DNA from: Marinomonas lutimaris
GTDB taxonomy: Bacteria; Pseudomonadota; Gammaproteobacteria; Pseudomonadales; Marinomonadaceae
Reading direction: 5' to 3'
Assembly: GCF_019426345.1 (NCBI RefSeq)
Contig: NZ_JAHLLW010000001.1
Location: 186,001 to 250,000 of the forward strand
Length of the DNA stretch: 64,000 nt
Made by a program: the position numbers and the translations under genes. The notes under the pieces are model-generated. The model saw only the letters and a program-made list of their open reading frames with translations, had not been told where the DNA came from and searched no databases. Below are positions 8,285 to 17,992 of the stretch, piece after piece. The stretch's first letter is position 1; every line of letters starts with the position of its first letter.

Positions 8285-9223
8285 ATGAGTGTTAAAAATT
8301 ACTCACTGGGGCAAGTCGGTGATTATGAAATAAAACAGCTAAAAGTCTTTAAAACTGTCGTAGATTGCGGTGGTTTTTCGGCTGCGGAAACCTCTCTTAA
8401 TATTGGTCGATCGACTATCAGCCTGCACATCTCCAATCTAGAAGCGCGTTTGAACCTTGTCTTGTGTAAACGTGGCCGTGGTGGATTTTCTCTCACAGAA
8501 GAAGGCGTTATCATCTATAAAATGACCGAGAATCTACTCGAATCATTAGATACCTTTCGAACCACAGTAAACAACCTAAATGCCAGCTTAACCGGCAAAC
8601 TGCGTCTTGCCCTTTCCGACAAAGTGAGTCTTGATCCTCGCAGTCATTTCCCTGAAATGATCCAGCGATTTTCGACTGAAGCCCCAGAAGTATCGATCAC
8701 GACGAACGTGTCTTCTATGTCTAACATTGAGCGCATGATTTTGAATGATGAAGCCGACATAGGTTTCATTCCCTATCATCGTAAACTGGATGGTTTAAGT
8801 TACGTACATTTATACAGCGACGATTGTTACCTGTATTGTGGGAAGGATCATCCATTAGCCACTATGTCCGTTGAAGATCAAGACGAAAAAGTGGACAAAT
8901 ACCCTGCTACTCACGCGGGATTAAAACCACATGAAGCGGTTAGCGAACAGATTTCCCAGATGAACCTCACTGCGATCTCGTATTTCTATGACAGCCGCTT
9001 AGCCTTGATCCTATCGGGCCGATACATAGGTTTCTTACCTGAACGCTATGCTGAGTCATATGTTGAGTCCGGACAAATCGTTGCTGTAGCGCCAGAAAAC
9101 CGTTCTTACACCTTAGGTGTCGCCGTGATTTGCAAGAAAACCACTCAGCCTAATAAACCCCGCGAATTATTCCTGAAAGTGTTACATCAGACGGTAGAAG
9201 AGCTAATTTCTGCGCCTTATTAA
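8285..9223 (+). CDS. LysR-type transcriptional regulator
   Basis: A 312-residue LysR protein. The winged helix-turn-helix sits at about 17-76 (IKQLKVFKTVVDCGGFSAAETSLNIGRSTISLHISNLEARLNLVLCKRGRGGFSLTEEG) and a periplasmic-binding-like effector domain follows. GGGGAGAGGCG precedes ATG at 8285. It is divergent from the chemoreceptor pseudogene and may once have controlled it, or the TRAP operon beyond. The effector cannot be read from the sequence. Confidence 0.9.
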   Translation: MSVKNYSLGQVGDYEIKQLKVFKTVVDCGGFSAAETSLNIGRSTISLHISNLEARLNLVLCKRGRGGFSLTEEGVIIYKMTENLLESLDTFRTTVNNLNASLTGKLRLALSDKVSLDPRSHFPEMIQRFSTEAPEVSITTNVSSMSNIERMILNDEADIGFIPYHRKLDGLSYVHLYSDDCYLYCGKDHPLATMSVEDQDEKVDKYPATHAGLKPHEAVSEQISQMNLTAISYFYDSRLALILSGRYIGFLPERYAESYVESGQIVAVAPENRSYTLGVAVICKKTTQPNKPRELFLKVLHQTVEELISAPY

Positions 9224-9233
9224 TGTATTCGTG

Positions 9234-9956
9234 CTAACTGTTTGGTTGGGCAAAAAGGTAACCATCAAAATCCGGTGCGTCTGTGTCTGAGAGCTTAAAC
9301 AAGGTTTGTTTAACGTTTTCTAAATGTTGCCACATCGCCTGTCTTGCTCCTTCTGCATTTCGTTTACGTAGCTGAACAAGCACCTTTTTGTGATCCTCTA
9401 ACCATTGGTCATGGTAAGACGTGTCTTGTATACGTGCATGGAGCTTTTTCCACATCGGATTGCCATCGCGCATATCCCATAAGCGTGTCGCAGTATCAAG
9501 CAACACTGTATTTTGAGTCGCTTGTGCAATAGATAGATGAAAGTCTCTGTCTGCGTTATTGGCTTTTTCGACTATTTCTAATTCCGCACTCTCGATATCT
9601 AGAATATCTTGCAGCTTTTGCAGATCCTGCTTGGTAATGACGGATGCTGCACACGCCGCTATTGAGCTTTCTATCTCTTGACGTGCTTGTAATAGCTCAA
9701 ATGGACCCACATCCGACACTTTATTATTTGCCTTCAAAGAAAGGTTATTTTTTAAATAGCTGCCAGAGCCTTTTCGAACTTCGATCAACTCCTCGATTTC
9801 TAGCATGATAAAGGCTTCTCTAACCAATGTTCTGCTGACACCAAAGAGTTCCGCGTAGACGCGTTCCGTTGGCAGTTTATCGCCAACTTTAATGTTCGAT
9901 TTTGCAATCTCTTGTTTAATGCTTTCGCCAATTTCTCTGTAGAGTCGTTCTGCCAT
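9234..9956 (-). CDS. GntR/FadR-family regulator of the hexuronate operon (UxuR-like)
   Basis: A 240-residue protein with an N-terminal GntR winged helix (LYREIGESIKQEIAKSNIKVGDKLPTERVYAELFGVSRTLVREAFIMLEIEELIEVRKGSGSYL) and a C-terminal FCD ligand domain. The FCD metal-ligand pattern (D-H in NNADRDFHLSIAQA, later H residues) is visible. It is divergent from the mannonate operon, and the gap holds palindromes close to the UxuR/ExuR operator of enterobacteria. Control of this operon and of itself is therefore a good inference. The inducer is probably a hexuronate or aldonate intermediate. Confidence 0.86.
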   Translation of the reverse strand: MAERLYREIGESIKQEIAKSNIKVGDKLPTERVYAELFGVSRTLVREAFIMLEIEELIEVRKGSGSYLKNNLSLKANNKVSDVGPFELLQARQEIESSIAACAASVITKQDLQKLQDILDIESAELEIVEKANNADRDFHLSIAQATQNTVLLDTATRLWDMRDGNPMWKKLHARIQDTSYHDQWLEDHKKVLVQLRKRNAEGARQAMWQHLENVKQTLFKLSDTDAPDFDGYLFAQPNS

Positions 9957-9974
9957 AGTGGGTTCTTAGTAATT

Positions 9975-10149
9975 CTGTATTGCCAATAATCTGGTATGCC
10001 ATTTTTACGTAACTCGTGTAAGAAGTCGATATTTTAATCAGATTAGGCGAAGAATAAATGATATTGGTATGCCAATATTGGCTTAATACTTGTTTTAATC
10101 TGCTTATTCAGCTAATTTTGTCTCACTTATAGAAATTTGGTATGCCAAA
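9975..10149. promoter_or_regulatory. Operator array TTGGTATGCCAA for the GntR regulator
   Basis: Three palindromes share a TGGTATGCCA core: 9992-10001 near the regulator start, ATTGGTATGCCAAT at 10063-10076, and TTTGGTATGCCAAA at 10136-10149 close to the ManD start. A fourth degenerate copy is near 9975-9986. The core differs by one base from the enterobacterial ExuR/UxuR site (TTGGTATACCAA). The array spans the divergent promoters, so it should repress both sides. Confidence 0.75.
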
Positions 10150-10172
10150 AAAATAATTAGGTACCTTTATTT

Positions 10173-11384
10173 ATGAAAATTCGATCAGCAAAAGTAATAG
10201 TGACTTGCCCTGGCCGCAATCTAGTCACACTGAAAATAGAAACCGACGAAGGTGTTTATGGCATTGGTGATGCAACACTTAATGGTCGTGAACAATCTGT
10301 TGTTGCCTACCTTGAAGACCATGTCATCCCTACCCTAATAGGTAAAGACCCTCAGCGAATAGAAGATATTTGGCAGTATTTGTACCGTGGTGCGTATTGG
10401 CGTCGTGGTCCTGTTGGCATGACAGCCATCGCCGCTGTCGATGTTGCTTTGTGGGATATAAAAGCCAAATTAGCGGGAATGCCTCTGTACCAATTACTTG
10501 GCGGTAAAAGCCGTGAAAAAGTCATGGTCTATGGACATGCAACAGGGTTAGATATTGAGTCTTGTCTTGAAGAAGTTCGTAAGCATGTTGAACTTGGTTA
10601 TAAAGCCGTTCGAGTGCAATGTGGTATACCAGGCATACCTACCACCTACGGCGTTTCTAAAGAAGCTGGCAAACCTTATGAGCCAGCTGATTCTGCCTTA
10701 CCTGCCGAACATGTTTGGTCTACGGAAAAATACCTTAATCATGTACCTGAACTATTTGCCGCTGTTCGCAAAGAGTTTGGTGAAGATTTGCATATCTTGC
10801 ATGATGTACACCATCGCCTCACGCCAATCCAAGCAGCGCGTTTAGGCAAAGAAGTCGAGAAGTTTCACTTATTCTGGTTAGAAGATTGTACGCCTGTTGA
10901 AAATCAGTCTTCCTATGAACTAATTCGTAAACATACGACGACACCTCTCGCGATTGGCGAAGTATTCAATAGTTTGTCTGATTGCCAAGAGTTGATTCAA
11001 AATCAGCTAATAGATTACATCCGTGCAACAATCACTCATGCAGGCGGCATCACTAATGTACGCCGTATCGCTGACTTTGCCTCTATCTATCATGTCAAAA
11101 CTGGCTTCCATGGTGCGACGGACCTTTCCCCTATTTGCATGGGGGCTGCACTGCATTTTGATACTTGGGTGCCTAACTTTGGCATTCAAGAACACATGCC
11201 TCACACCAAGGAAACGGATCTAGTTTTCCCTCATGCTTATGAGTTCAAAGATGGTTTCTTCACACCTGGTGACGTACCTGGTCATGGCGTGGATATTGAT
11301 GAAGAGCTTGCCGCGAAATATCCCTATAAACCTGCTTATCTTCCGGTTAACCGCCTAGAAGATGGCACCTTGTGGAATTGGTAG
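10173..11384 (+). CDS. rspA: Mannonate dehydratase subgroup enzyme of the enolase superfamily (ManD/RspA)
   Basis: A 403-residue enolase-superfamily acid-sugar dehydratase. ManD hallmarks are present: the [24 protein letters not shown] cap region, the Arg147/Tyr159 pair, Asp211 and His213 in DVH, and metal ligands Glu237 (WLED) and Glu263 (IGE). D-mannonate to 2-keto-3-deoxygluconate is the family reaction, but many members are slow on mannonate and are thought to serve L-gulonate or L-idonate use. The dehydrogenase gene follows 6 bp later, so the two are co-translated. A true UxuA is also in this operon, which suggests a different role for this protein. Confidence 0.88.
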   Translation: MKIRSAKVIVTCPGRNLVTLKIETDEGVYGIGDATLNGREQSVVAYLEDHVIPTLIGKDPQRIEDIWQYLYRGAYWRRGPVGMTAIAAVDVALWDIKAKLAGMPLYQLLGGKSREKVMVYGHATGLDIESCLEEVRKHVELGYKAVRVQCGIPGIPTTYGVSKEAGKPYEPADSALPAEHVWSTEKYLNHVPELFAAVRKEFGEDLHILHDVHHRLTPIQAARLGKEVEKFHLFWLEDCTPVENQSSYELIRKHTTTPLAIGEVFNSLSDCQELIQNQLIDYIRATITHAGGITNVRRIADFASIYHVKTGFHGATDLSPICMGAALHFDTWVPNFGIQEHMPHTKETDLVFPHAYEFKDGFFTPGDVPGHGVDIDEELAAKYPYKPAYLPVNRLEDGTLWNW

Positions 11385-11390
11385 AAAATT

Positions 11391-12413
11391 ATGAAAGCGT
11401 TTCAAGTAGCGAATGTAAATGACTATGCCTTGATTGATACCAAACAGCCTGTCGCTGAGGCTGGCGAAGTATTGATTAAAACTGCCTTTGCCGGAATTTG
11501 TGGGTCCGATCTGCATATTATTCACGGACAAAACCCTTTTGTTCAGTTTCCTCGAATTACTGGCCATGAATTTTCGGGTGTTGTCGCCGCAGTTGGCGAA
11601 GGCGTCACCCACGTAAAAATTGGCGATAAAGTGTGTGTTGATCCTGTTATTAGCTGCGGTGAATGTTATGCCTGCCGTGCTGGTCGATTTAACGTTTGTG
11701 CGAAATTACAAGTGTTTGGCGTCCATCGAAATGGTGGCTTTGGTGAGTTCACCAGTGCGCCTGCCAGCAACGTACTAGTGCTTCCTGACAATGTCACGCT
11801 TGAGCAAGCCGCATTAGTCGAACCTTATTCCATTGCTACTAATGTGTTGTCTCGAATGGAGCCAATTCCAGGTGATACCTTGCTGGTTTACGGTGCTGGC
11901 GTGATCGGTTTGACCATAGTGCAAGTGGCGAAAGCCATGGGTATTGAGCGCATCATTGTCACCGATATCGTTGATGAACGCTTAGAAACGGCTAAATCTC
12001 TTGGTGCAACGGATGTCATTAATAGCCGAGAGCACAAAGTTGAAGACTGTATCCGAGAATGGACAAATGGCGAAGGTGTACCTTTGATTGCCGACGCGGC
12101 ATGCATTCCTGCTCTTTTGCCTGAAATTCTACGTATCGCCTGCCCTGCTGGACGTATTGGCTTGTTGGGTTTCAGTACAACACCAAGTGATTTAGCGCAA
12201 ATTGAAGTTATTAAGAAAGAACTGACGATTGTAGGTTCGCGCCTCAATAATCGTCGTTTTCCTCAAGTGCTTGAAATGATTGCATCAGGTCGTTTGGATC
12301 CTTTGGCATTAATTAGTCATCGGATTGCTTTAAACGACATTGGCGATGGTATTCAGCTAATGGAAAACCACCCTGAACTTACTCGTAAAGTGCTTGTTGA
12401 GATGAGTAAGTAA
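11391..12413 (+). CDS. rspB: Zn-dependent medium-chain dehydrogenase, RspB-like (possible L-gulonate/L-idonate 5-dehydrogenase)
   Basis: A 340-residue medium-chain alcohol dehydrogenase. The catalytic zinc site is seen in GICGSDLH and GHEFSG, the structural zinc in CGECYACRAGRFNVC, and the NAD site in VYGAGVIGLTIVQVAKAMG. RspB-type enzymes paired with ManD/RspA have been linked to oxidation of L-gulonate or L-idonate, which would yield a keto-acid feeding into UxuB. That substrate is inferred from its partner and the operon; sorbitol- or threonine-type dehydrogenase activity is a less likely alternative. Confidence 0.82.
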   Translation: MKAFQVANVNDYALIDTKQPVAEAGEVLIKTAFAGICGSDLHIIHGQNPFVQFPRITGHEFSGVVAAVGEGVTHVKIGDKVCVDPVISCGECYACRAGRFNVCAKLQVFGVHRNGGFGEFTSAPASNVLVLPDNVTLEQAALVEPYSIATNVLSRMEPIPGDTLLVYGAGVIGLTIVQVAKAMGIERIIVTDIVDERLETAKSLGATDVINSREHKVEDCIREWTNGEGVPLIADAACIPALLPEILRIACPAGRIGLLGFSTTPSDLAQIEVIKKELTIVGSRLNNRRFPQVLEMIASGRLDPLALISHRIALNDIGDGIQLMENHPELTRKVLVEMSK

Positions 12414-12459
12414 TTTATAACCCTAGAGTATAAATCTAATAATAAAAACGGAGTTCACC

Positions 12460-13416
12460 ATGATTAAACCAATGTTAAAAGTCGCCGTCATGTCATCTAT
12501 CTTGTTGGCTGGGCTAGCTCAAGCTGCTGATGTTACGTTGAAATTTGGCTATCCAGCCAACGAAGACAATATTTGGCACAAAGCTGCTTTGAAATTTAAA
12601 GAAGTCGCAGAAACAAAATCGAATGGCCGTATTGACGTTAAGCTTTATCCTAATGAGCAGTTAGGCAAAGAAATGGATGTTATTAATAGCATTCAGCTTG
12701 GTACAGCGGATATGACCATAACGGGTGAATCGCTACAAAACTGGGCACCAAAAGCGGCATTGATGGCAGTTCCTTATGCTTTTACCAGCTCTGAACAGCT
12801 GACAAAAGCCGTTGATGGCGAAGTTGGTAAAGAAATTAGTGAGCAGATTTCTGAGCGTACAGGACTTAAACCTATTGCGTGGTTCGAGCGTGGTCCTCGT
12901 CATTTAACCTCCAACCGTAAAATTCAATCTCCGAGTGATTTGGATGGCTTGAAGTTGCGAGTGCCTAACGTGCCTCTGTTTGTAAAAACCTGGCAAGCAC
13001 TAGGGGCTAAACCAATCCCTATGGCATTTAGCGAAGTATTTACTGCCTTGCAGCAGAATACGATTGATGGGCAAGAGAACCCACTAAGTTTGATCAATAG
13101 TGCGAGTTTCTACGAAGTTCAGAAATATGTGAACTTAACAGGTCACGTTCGTAGCTGGATTTATGTGGTGATTGGCCAAGACAAGCTAAACAGTATGCCT
13201 GCCGATTTGCGAGACATCGTTCTGGACGCTGGTAAGCAAATGCAAAGCTATGAACACAGCATGTTTGCTGCAGATGAAGCACAATTGCGTTCTACTCTAG
13301 AAGCTCGTGGGATGGAGTTTGTGCAGCCAGATCTTGAAGCGTTCAAAGCGGCAGCTCAAAAAGCAGTACAAGATGCTCTAACTCCTGAACAACTTGCGCT
13401 TTATAACAAAATCTAA
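12460..13416 (+). CDS. dctP: TRAP substrate-binding protein, sugar-acid type (DctP family)
   Basis: A 318-residue periplasmic protein with signal peptide MIKPMLKVAVMSSILLAGLAQA and an AACGGAG ribosome site. The DctP ligand region is clear (SPSDLDGLKLRVPNVPLFVKTWQALGAKPIPMAFSEVFTALQQNTIDGQENP). The IDGQENP ending is frequent in binding proteins for hexuronates and aldonates, which agrees with the operon. It delivers substrate to the DctQM genes downstream. Confidence 0.92.
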   Translation: MIKPMLKVAVMSSILLAGLAQAADVTLKFGYPANEDNIWHKAALKFKEVAETKSNGRIDVKLYPNEQLGKEMDVINSIQLGTADMTITGESLQNWAPKAALMAVPYAFTSSEQLTKAVDGEVGKEISEQISERTGLKPIAWFERGPRHLTSNRKIQSPSDLDGLKLRVPNVPLFVKTWQALGAKPIPMAFSEVFTALQQNTIDGQENPLSLINSASFYEVQKYVNLTGHVRSWIYVVIGQDKLNSMPADLRDIVLDAGKQMQSYEHSMFAADEAQLRSTLEARGMEFVQPDLEAFKAAAQKAVQDALTPEQLALYNKI

Positions 13417-13430
13417 ATCCGTTTAAGACC

Positions 13431-13461
13431 GCCTATTTTCGCTTTTATAGCGAAAATAGGC
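13431..13461. terminator. Hairpin between the second TRAP dctP and dctQ
   Basis: A perfect 12-bp stem (GCCTATTTTCGC at 13431-13442, complement at 13450-13461) with a 7-nt loop lies 14 bp after the dctP stop and 20 bp before the dctQ start. A weak T run follows (CCTTTTGG). As in the first TRAP operon, partial termination or 3'-end protection of the dctP message is likely. Confidence 0.7.
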
Positions 13462-13480
13462 CCTTTTGGAGAGAAATACG

Positions 13481-14026
13481 ATGAGTATCTCATCTCAAAC
13501 CAATAACCCAAGAGATTTTGTGGGCAAGCTGGAAGCAAGTATCCAGTGGTTGCTACGCATCATTGATTGGGTATTTTCTGTATTAGCTGTATCTGCATTA
13601 TTGGCGATTACTGCGGTGGTTATGCTGCAAGTAATCTCGCGTTTCTTGTTGCCTAGCTCCCCTATTTGGACAGAAGAGCTGTCTCGCTATTTATTTGTTT
13701 ATCTTATAGTGATGGGTTCTGGATTAGTGATTCGACATAATCGCCATGTGCGTCTAGAACTGTATCAAGGTGCTTTAAATCGATTCTGGAATAAGGTGTA
13801 TCAAATTTTCTGCCATGTATTGGCGGGGAGCTTTGCTATTTATATTCTGCCTTATGCCATCAAATACGCTCAAATAGGACGTTGGCAGACCTCTCCTGCT
13901 TTAGAAGTTCCTATGTACTGGGCATTCCTATCGGTGACTTTTTTCTTCGCGTTAACGGCATTTTATAGCTTTATGAGTGCACTGCTTGTTCTGCTTGAAC
14001 GTGATGACCAAGGAGTAGCTTCATAA
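13481..14026 (+). CDS. dctQ: TRAP transporter small permease (DctQ family)
   Basis: ATG at 13481 is preferred over an upstream in-frame alternative at 13466 because GGAGAGAAA lies just before it. The 181-residue protein has four hydrophobic helices and the DctQ motif LQVISRFLLPSSPIWTEELSRYLFVYLIVMGSGLVIRHNRHVRLE. It overlaps dctM by one base (TAATG), so translation is coupled. Confidence 0.92.
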   Translation: MSISSQTNNPRDFVGKLEASIQWLLRIIDWVFSVLAVSALLAITAVVMLQVISRFLLPSSPIWTEELSRYLFVYLIVMGSGLVIRHNRHVRLELYQGALNRFWNKVYQIFCHVLAGSFAIYILPYAIKYAQIGRWQTSPALEVPMYWAFLSVTFFFALTAFYSFMSALLVLLERDDQGVAS

Positions 14027-15300
14027 TGGAAGTCATTTTACTGTTTCTCGTATTCTTTTTACTGCTTTTTGTGGGCGTACCAATCGTGTTTTGCCTAGGT
14101 ATCGCATCGCTTACTTATTTAACTATGGCAGGGATTCCTTTAACCATAGTGCCTCAGCGTTTGTACGCAGGTATGGATTCCTTTGTTTTGCTCTGTATCC
14201 CCGGCTTTATTCTGGCTGGCAATTTAATGAACGTCGGTAATATTACCGATTATATTATTCGGTTCAGTAATGCCTTGTTAGGTCACATTCGTGGCGGCCT
14301 TGGACTGGCGAATGTTGGCGGCTCAATGATCTTTGGCGGTATTTCCGGTACAGCTGTGGCGGATACGGCGAGCATTGGCGCTGTGATGATTCCAGGTATG
14401 GCTCGAAGTGGTTACGACAAACCCTTTGCGGCGGCGGTAACGGCCGCATCCTCTACGATTGGGCCAATTATTCCACCTAGTGTTCCCATGATTATTGTGG
14501 GTTCATTAAGCGGTATTTCCGTTGGCAAAATGTTTTTAGCAGGTGTCGTTCCCGGAGTCATGTTGGGTTTAGCTATGATGGTAACGGCATATATCATTGC
14601 CGTGAAGCGTCAATATCCACGCGAAAAACGCGCGACATTAAAGGAAATCTATATCGTCGGTAAAGGTGCTTTTTGGGCACTCTTGATGACCTTTATTATC
14701 CTGTACGGGATTATTGGTGGACTCTTTACGCCAACAGAAGCCTCTATTATGGCCAGCTTATATGCCTTTGTTGTCGGCATGTTTGTCTATAAAGGTCTGA
14801 CTTGGAAGAATCTTCCCAAGCTATTAGTGGATACGGTTTTAAGTTCTACCAGCTTACTGTTATTGGTTGGGATGGCGAATTTATTCGGCTGGATTCTGAC
14901 CAGTGAGCAAATACCACAGATGCTGGCGAGTGCTATTTTTAGCATTAGTGAAAACCCATTGGTGGTAATTTTAATCATCAACATCGTGTTATTGGTTGTT
15001 GGTGGGTTCATGGAAACCATCGCAGCACTGATTATCCTTTTCCCGACCTTGCTAAAAGTGGCGGAAGGTATTGGTATGGACCCGATACACTTTGGTGTGA
15101 TGGCGGTACTTAACCTGATTATTGGTTTAACAACGCCGCCAGTTGGCGTGTGCCTGTTTGTCGCCGCAGGAATCAGTGAGTTGCCAATGACTACCATTGT
15201 AAAAGCGATTTGGCCTTTCTTACTCTGTAACCTTTTTGTGCTTTTACTTGTTTCTTATATCCCAGCTATTTCATTGTGGCTGCCTTCGCTGTTGGGTTAA
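14026..15300 (+). CDS. dctM: TRAP transporter large permease (DctM family)
   Basis: A 424-residue inner-membrane protein with about 12 hydrophobic helices. TRAP-M motifs include GGSMIFGGISGTAVADTASIGAVMIPGMARSGYDKPFAAAVTAASSTIGPIIPPSVPMIIVG and the C-terminal LTTPPVGVCLFVAAGI. It carries the same sugar-acid substrate as the preceding binding protein, driven by the ion gradient. The fructuronate reductase gene starts 12 bp after its stop. Confidence 0.94.
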   Translation: MEVILLFLVFFLLLFVGVPIVFCLGIASLTYLTMAGIPLTIVPQRLYAGMDSFVLLCIPGFILAGNLMNVGNITDYIIRFSNALLGHIRGGLGLANVGGSMIFGGISGTAVADTASIGAVMIPGMARSGYDKPFAAAVTAASSTIGPIIPPSVPMIIVGSLSGISVGKMFLAGVVPGVMLGLAMMVTAYIIAVKRQYPREKRATLKEIYIVGKGAFWALLMTFIILYGIIGGLFTPTEASIMASLYAFVVGMFVYKGLTWKNLPKLLVDTVLSSTSLLLLVGMANLFGWILTSEQIPQMLASAIFSISENPLVVILIINIVLLVVGGFMETIAALIILFPTLLKVAEGIGMDPIHFGVMAVLNLIIGLTTPPVGVCLFVAAGISELPMTTIVKAIWPFLLCNLFVLLLVSYIPAISLWLPSLLG

Positions 15301-15312
15301 TTGGGTGACTTT

Positions 15313-16779
15313 ATGACAAACATTCAACGTATAGATAGCCAGATTGAACCAAGCCAGCATGATATCGGCATTGTTCACATTGGGTTAGGTGCTTTTCATC
15401 GTGCTCACCAAGCTGTGTATGTAGAACAGACGCTTGCACTTCATGGGGGGGATTGGATGATCGCCAGTGCGAATATTCGTTCTAATCATAAGCTGGTAGA
15501 GCAGATGCAGGCGGCTGAGCATAGTTATCATGTGGTGGAATATACTGATACGAGTAACGCTAATCTAAGAGAAATTAAAGCGATTAAAAACACGTTTTTC
15601 TGCGGCTCTGATGAAGGAAGGGAGGCGCTGCTTTCACAAATGACAGCGCCTGCCACCAAGATTGTCACCTTAACAATTACGGAAAAAGGTTATTACTTGG
15701 CGCCATCCACAGGTGAATTATTGTTAGATGCACCAGAAATTCAGCATGACATGGCGTCTCCATCGCAACCCAAGACGGCCTTGGGTTTGATTCTTGAGTC
15801 TTTGAAACAGCGCCGTGCGCAAGGTCTTGAGGCTTTTACGGTATTGTCTTGTGACAACATGCCTCACAACGGTGTTCGAGCGAAAGGCGCGGTCGTTGCG
15901 TTAGCAAAAGTACAAGACGACGAATTTGCCCAATGGGTTGAGCAAAACGTTGCGTTTCCAAATTCCATGGTAGATCGCATCGTTCCAGCTGTTTCCGATC
16001 ACGATCTTGCGATGATTAAAGCGGACACTGGCATTAGTGAGCCTACCGTGGTGAAGTGCGAACAATTTAGCCAATGGGTCGTCGAAGATCATTTCCCTGC
16101 GGGTCGTCCGCAGTGGGAATCTGCTGGCGTACAAATGGTTGAAGACGTCTCAAGCTATGAAATGATGAAGCTTAGAATGCTCAATGGTAGTCATTCCTTG
16201 TTGGCTTACTTGGGGTCTATTGCGGGCTTTAAAACCGTCGCTGATGCTATGCAAGACAAGAATATTCGAGCCTTCCTTGAACATTATATGATGCAAGAAG
16301 TAGCCCCGACATTACCTAGTTTTAGCCAAACGGAATTGGCGACTTATTGCCAACAGTTATTAGCACGTTTTGAAAACGATAGTTTGCAGCATCAGCTTAA
16401 ACAAATTGCAATGGATGGCAGTCAGAAGCTGCCACAACGTTGGTTGAGTGGCTTAACGGAATTGCAGGAAAAAACGCTAGCTGCACCGGCTATCGAGCTT
16501 GGTATCGCTGGCTGGATGGCCTTTCTTTGCAATGCCGAACAGAATCAGCAAAGCATCAACGATCCGCTTGAAGCTGTGTTATTCGAATTAGTTAGCCGTC
16601 ATCGAGATGACTCGATGAGCCTGATTTCTGCTCTGCTGCAACGTAACGATATCTTTCCGACGGCCTTGGCTAATAATAAGGCCTTACTAGTTCGTCTAGT
16701 GAGCTTAGTGGACGGATTGCTAGCAGGCGTAAAGGTACAGAATCTGATGCAAAGCGCTTCTCAGAATAAAGACAAGTAA
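15313..16779 (+). CDS. uxuB: D-fructuronate reductase / mannitol dehydrogenase family (UxuB)
   Basis: A 488-residue long-chain mannitol dehydrogenase-family enzyme. The N-terminal nucleotide-binding motif is [19 protein letters not shown] and the family signature ([19 protein letters not shown]) is present, as is [16 protein letters not shown]. UxuB interconverts D-fructuronate and D-mannonate using NAD(H). ATG at 15313 follows GGGTGAC; an in-frame TTG at 15301 lies too close to the dctM stop. Its place between the transporter and uxuA supports fructuronate over mannitol as substrate. Confidence 0.9.
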   Translation: MTNIQRIDSQIEPSQHDIGIVHIGLGAFHRAHQAVYVEQTLALHGGDWMIASANIRSNHKLVEQMQAAEHSYHVVEYTDTSNANLREIKAIKNTFFCGSDEGREALLSQMTAPATKIVTLTITEKGYYLAPSTGELLLDAPEIQHDMASPSQPKTALGLILESLKQRRAQGLEAFTVLSCDNMPHNGVRAKGAVVALAKVQDDEFAQWVEQNVAFPNSMVDRIVPAVSDHDLAMIKADTGISEPTVVKCEQFSQWVVEDHFPAGRPQWESAGVQMVEDVSSYEMMKLRMLNGSHSLLAYLGSIAGFKTVADAMQDKNIRAFLEHYMMQEVAPTLPSFSQTELATYCQQLLARFENDSLQHQLKQIAMDGSQKLPQRWLSGLTELQEKTLAAPAIELGIAGWMAFLCNAEQNQQSINDPLEAVLFELVSRHRDDSMSLISALLQRNDIFPTALANNKALLVRLVSLVDGLLAGVKVQNLMQSASQNKDK

Positions 16780-16790
16780 GAGAGTTTATT

Positions 16791-17978
16791 ATGGAACATA
16801 CATGGCGTTGGTTTGGAGTAAACGACTCCATCACTTTACAAGATATTCGCCAAGCAGGCGCAACTGGCATTGTTACGGCTTTGCACGAGATTCCAAATGG
16901 CGAAGTGTGGCCAGTTGAGGCTATTCAGGCAGTGAAAGATAAGATAGAAGCGGCGGGGTTGCGTTGGTCCGTTGTGGAAAGTATTCCTGTTCATGAAGAT
17001 ATTAAGCAACGTACGGGTGAGTATCAAAAGTACATTGAAAACTACGGTAAGAGCATTCAAAACCTTGCTAGATGTGGTATTCAAACCGTGTGCTACAACT
17101 TTATGCCGGTGCTTGATTGGACTCGAACGGATCTTACTTATGCCTTACCAGACGGTTCCCGAGCCTTGCGTTTTGACCAAACTGCCTTTGCCGCGTTTGA
17201 TTTATTTATCTTACAACGCCCAAATAGTGAAAACGGCTACAGTGAGGCAGAAATAGCGGCCGCTAAAGCTCATTTCGCCGCACTAAGTGACGAGCAAAAA
17301 GAGCAGCTGATAAACACGATATTGGCAGGGCTTCCCGGTGCCGAAGAAAGCTACTCGTTAGAGAACTTTCGTGCCGCATTAGCAGCTTATGATGATATTG
17401 ATAAAGATGTTTTAAGAGAGAATTTTGCTTACTTTTTAGAGCATATAGTTCCAATTGCTGAATCTTGTGGTGTTAGTTTAGCGGTTCATCCAGATGATCC
17501 GCCGCGTCCAATTTTAGGCTTGCCTCGAATCGTTTCGACCAAGCAAGATGTTGAGTGGTTAGTCGAGCGTATTCCCTCGCCTGCCAATGGCATTACTTTC
17601 TGCACCGGATCTTATGGTGTGCGCGAAGATAACGACTTGTGCGACATGGCGACCACCTTTGCTGATCGAATTTACTTTACTCACTTGCGCTCGACTCAAC
17701 GAGAAGAGACTTGGGGAAGTTTTCATGAAGCCGCACATTTAGAAGGGAATACAGACATTTCGGATGTCATTCTAGTGTTACTCAAAGAAGAACAGCGTCG
17801 TAAACACTCAGGTATAGATAAACGTATTCCATTGCGTCCTGATCATGGTCATCAAATTATGGATGATTTGCGCCGTGACGCTAAACCCGGTTACTCGGCT
17901 CTTGGTCGAATGAAGGGTTTAGCTGAAATCCGTGGTGTTGAATTTGCTCTGAAAAAATATGTTTTGAAAGACGAATAG
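16791..17978 (+). CDS. uxuA: Mannonate dehydratase (UxuA)
   Basis: A 395-residue TIM-barrel dehydratase that removes water from D-mannonate to give 2-keto-3-deoxy-D-gluconate. Conserved stretches include [36 protein letters not shown] at the start, the metal/substrate region [33 protein letters not shown], and [12 protein letters not shown]. It is unrelated to the enolase-type ManD at the front of the operon. Its 3' end is convergent with a LysR gene. Confidence 0.95.
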   Translation: MEHTWRWFGVNDSITLQDIRQAGATGIVTALHEIPNGEVWPVEAIQAVKDKIEAAGLRWSVVESIPVHEDIKQRTGEYQKYIENYGKSIQNLARCGIQTVCYNFMPVLDWTRTDLTYALPDGSRALRFDQTAFAAFDLFILQRPNSENGYSEAEIAAAKAHFAALSDEQKEQLINTILAGLPGAEESYSLENFRAALAAYDDIDKDVLRENFAYFLEHIVPIAESCGVSLAVHPDDPPRPILGLPRIVSTKQDVEWLVERIPSPANGITFCTGSYGVREDNDLCDMATTFADRIYFTHLRSTQREETWGSFHEAAHLEGNTDISDVILVLLKEEQRRKHSGIDKRIPLRPDHGHQIMDDLRRDAKPGYSALGRMKGLAEIRGVEFALKKYVLKDE

Positions 17979-17992
17979 TTTGAGCGTTGCTA

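Noticed and set aside
14787..15197. 136-codon minus-strand frame inside dctM
   Set aside because: Antisense shadow of a clear TRAP permease gene.
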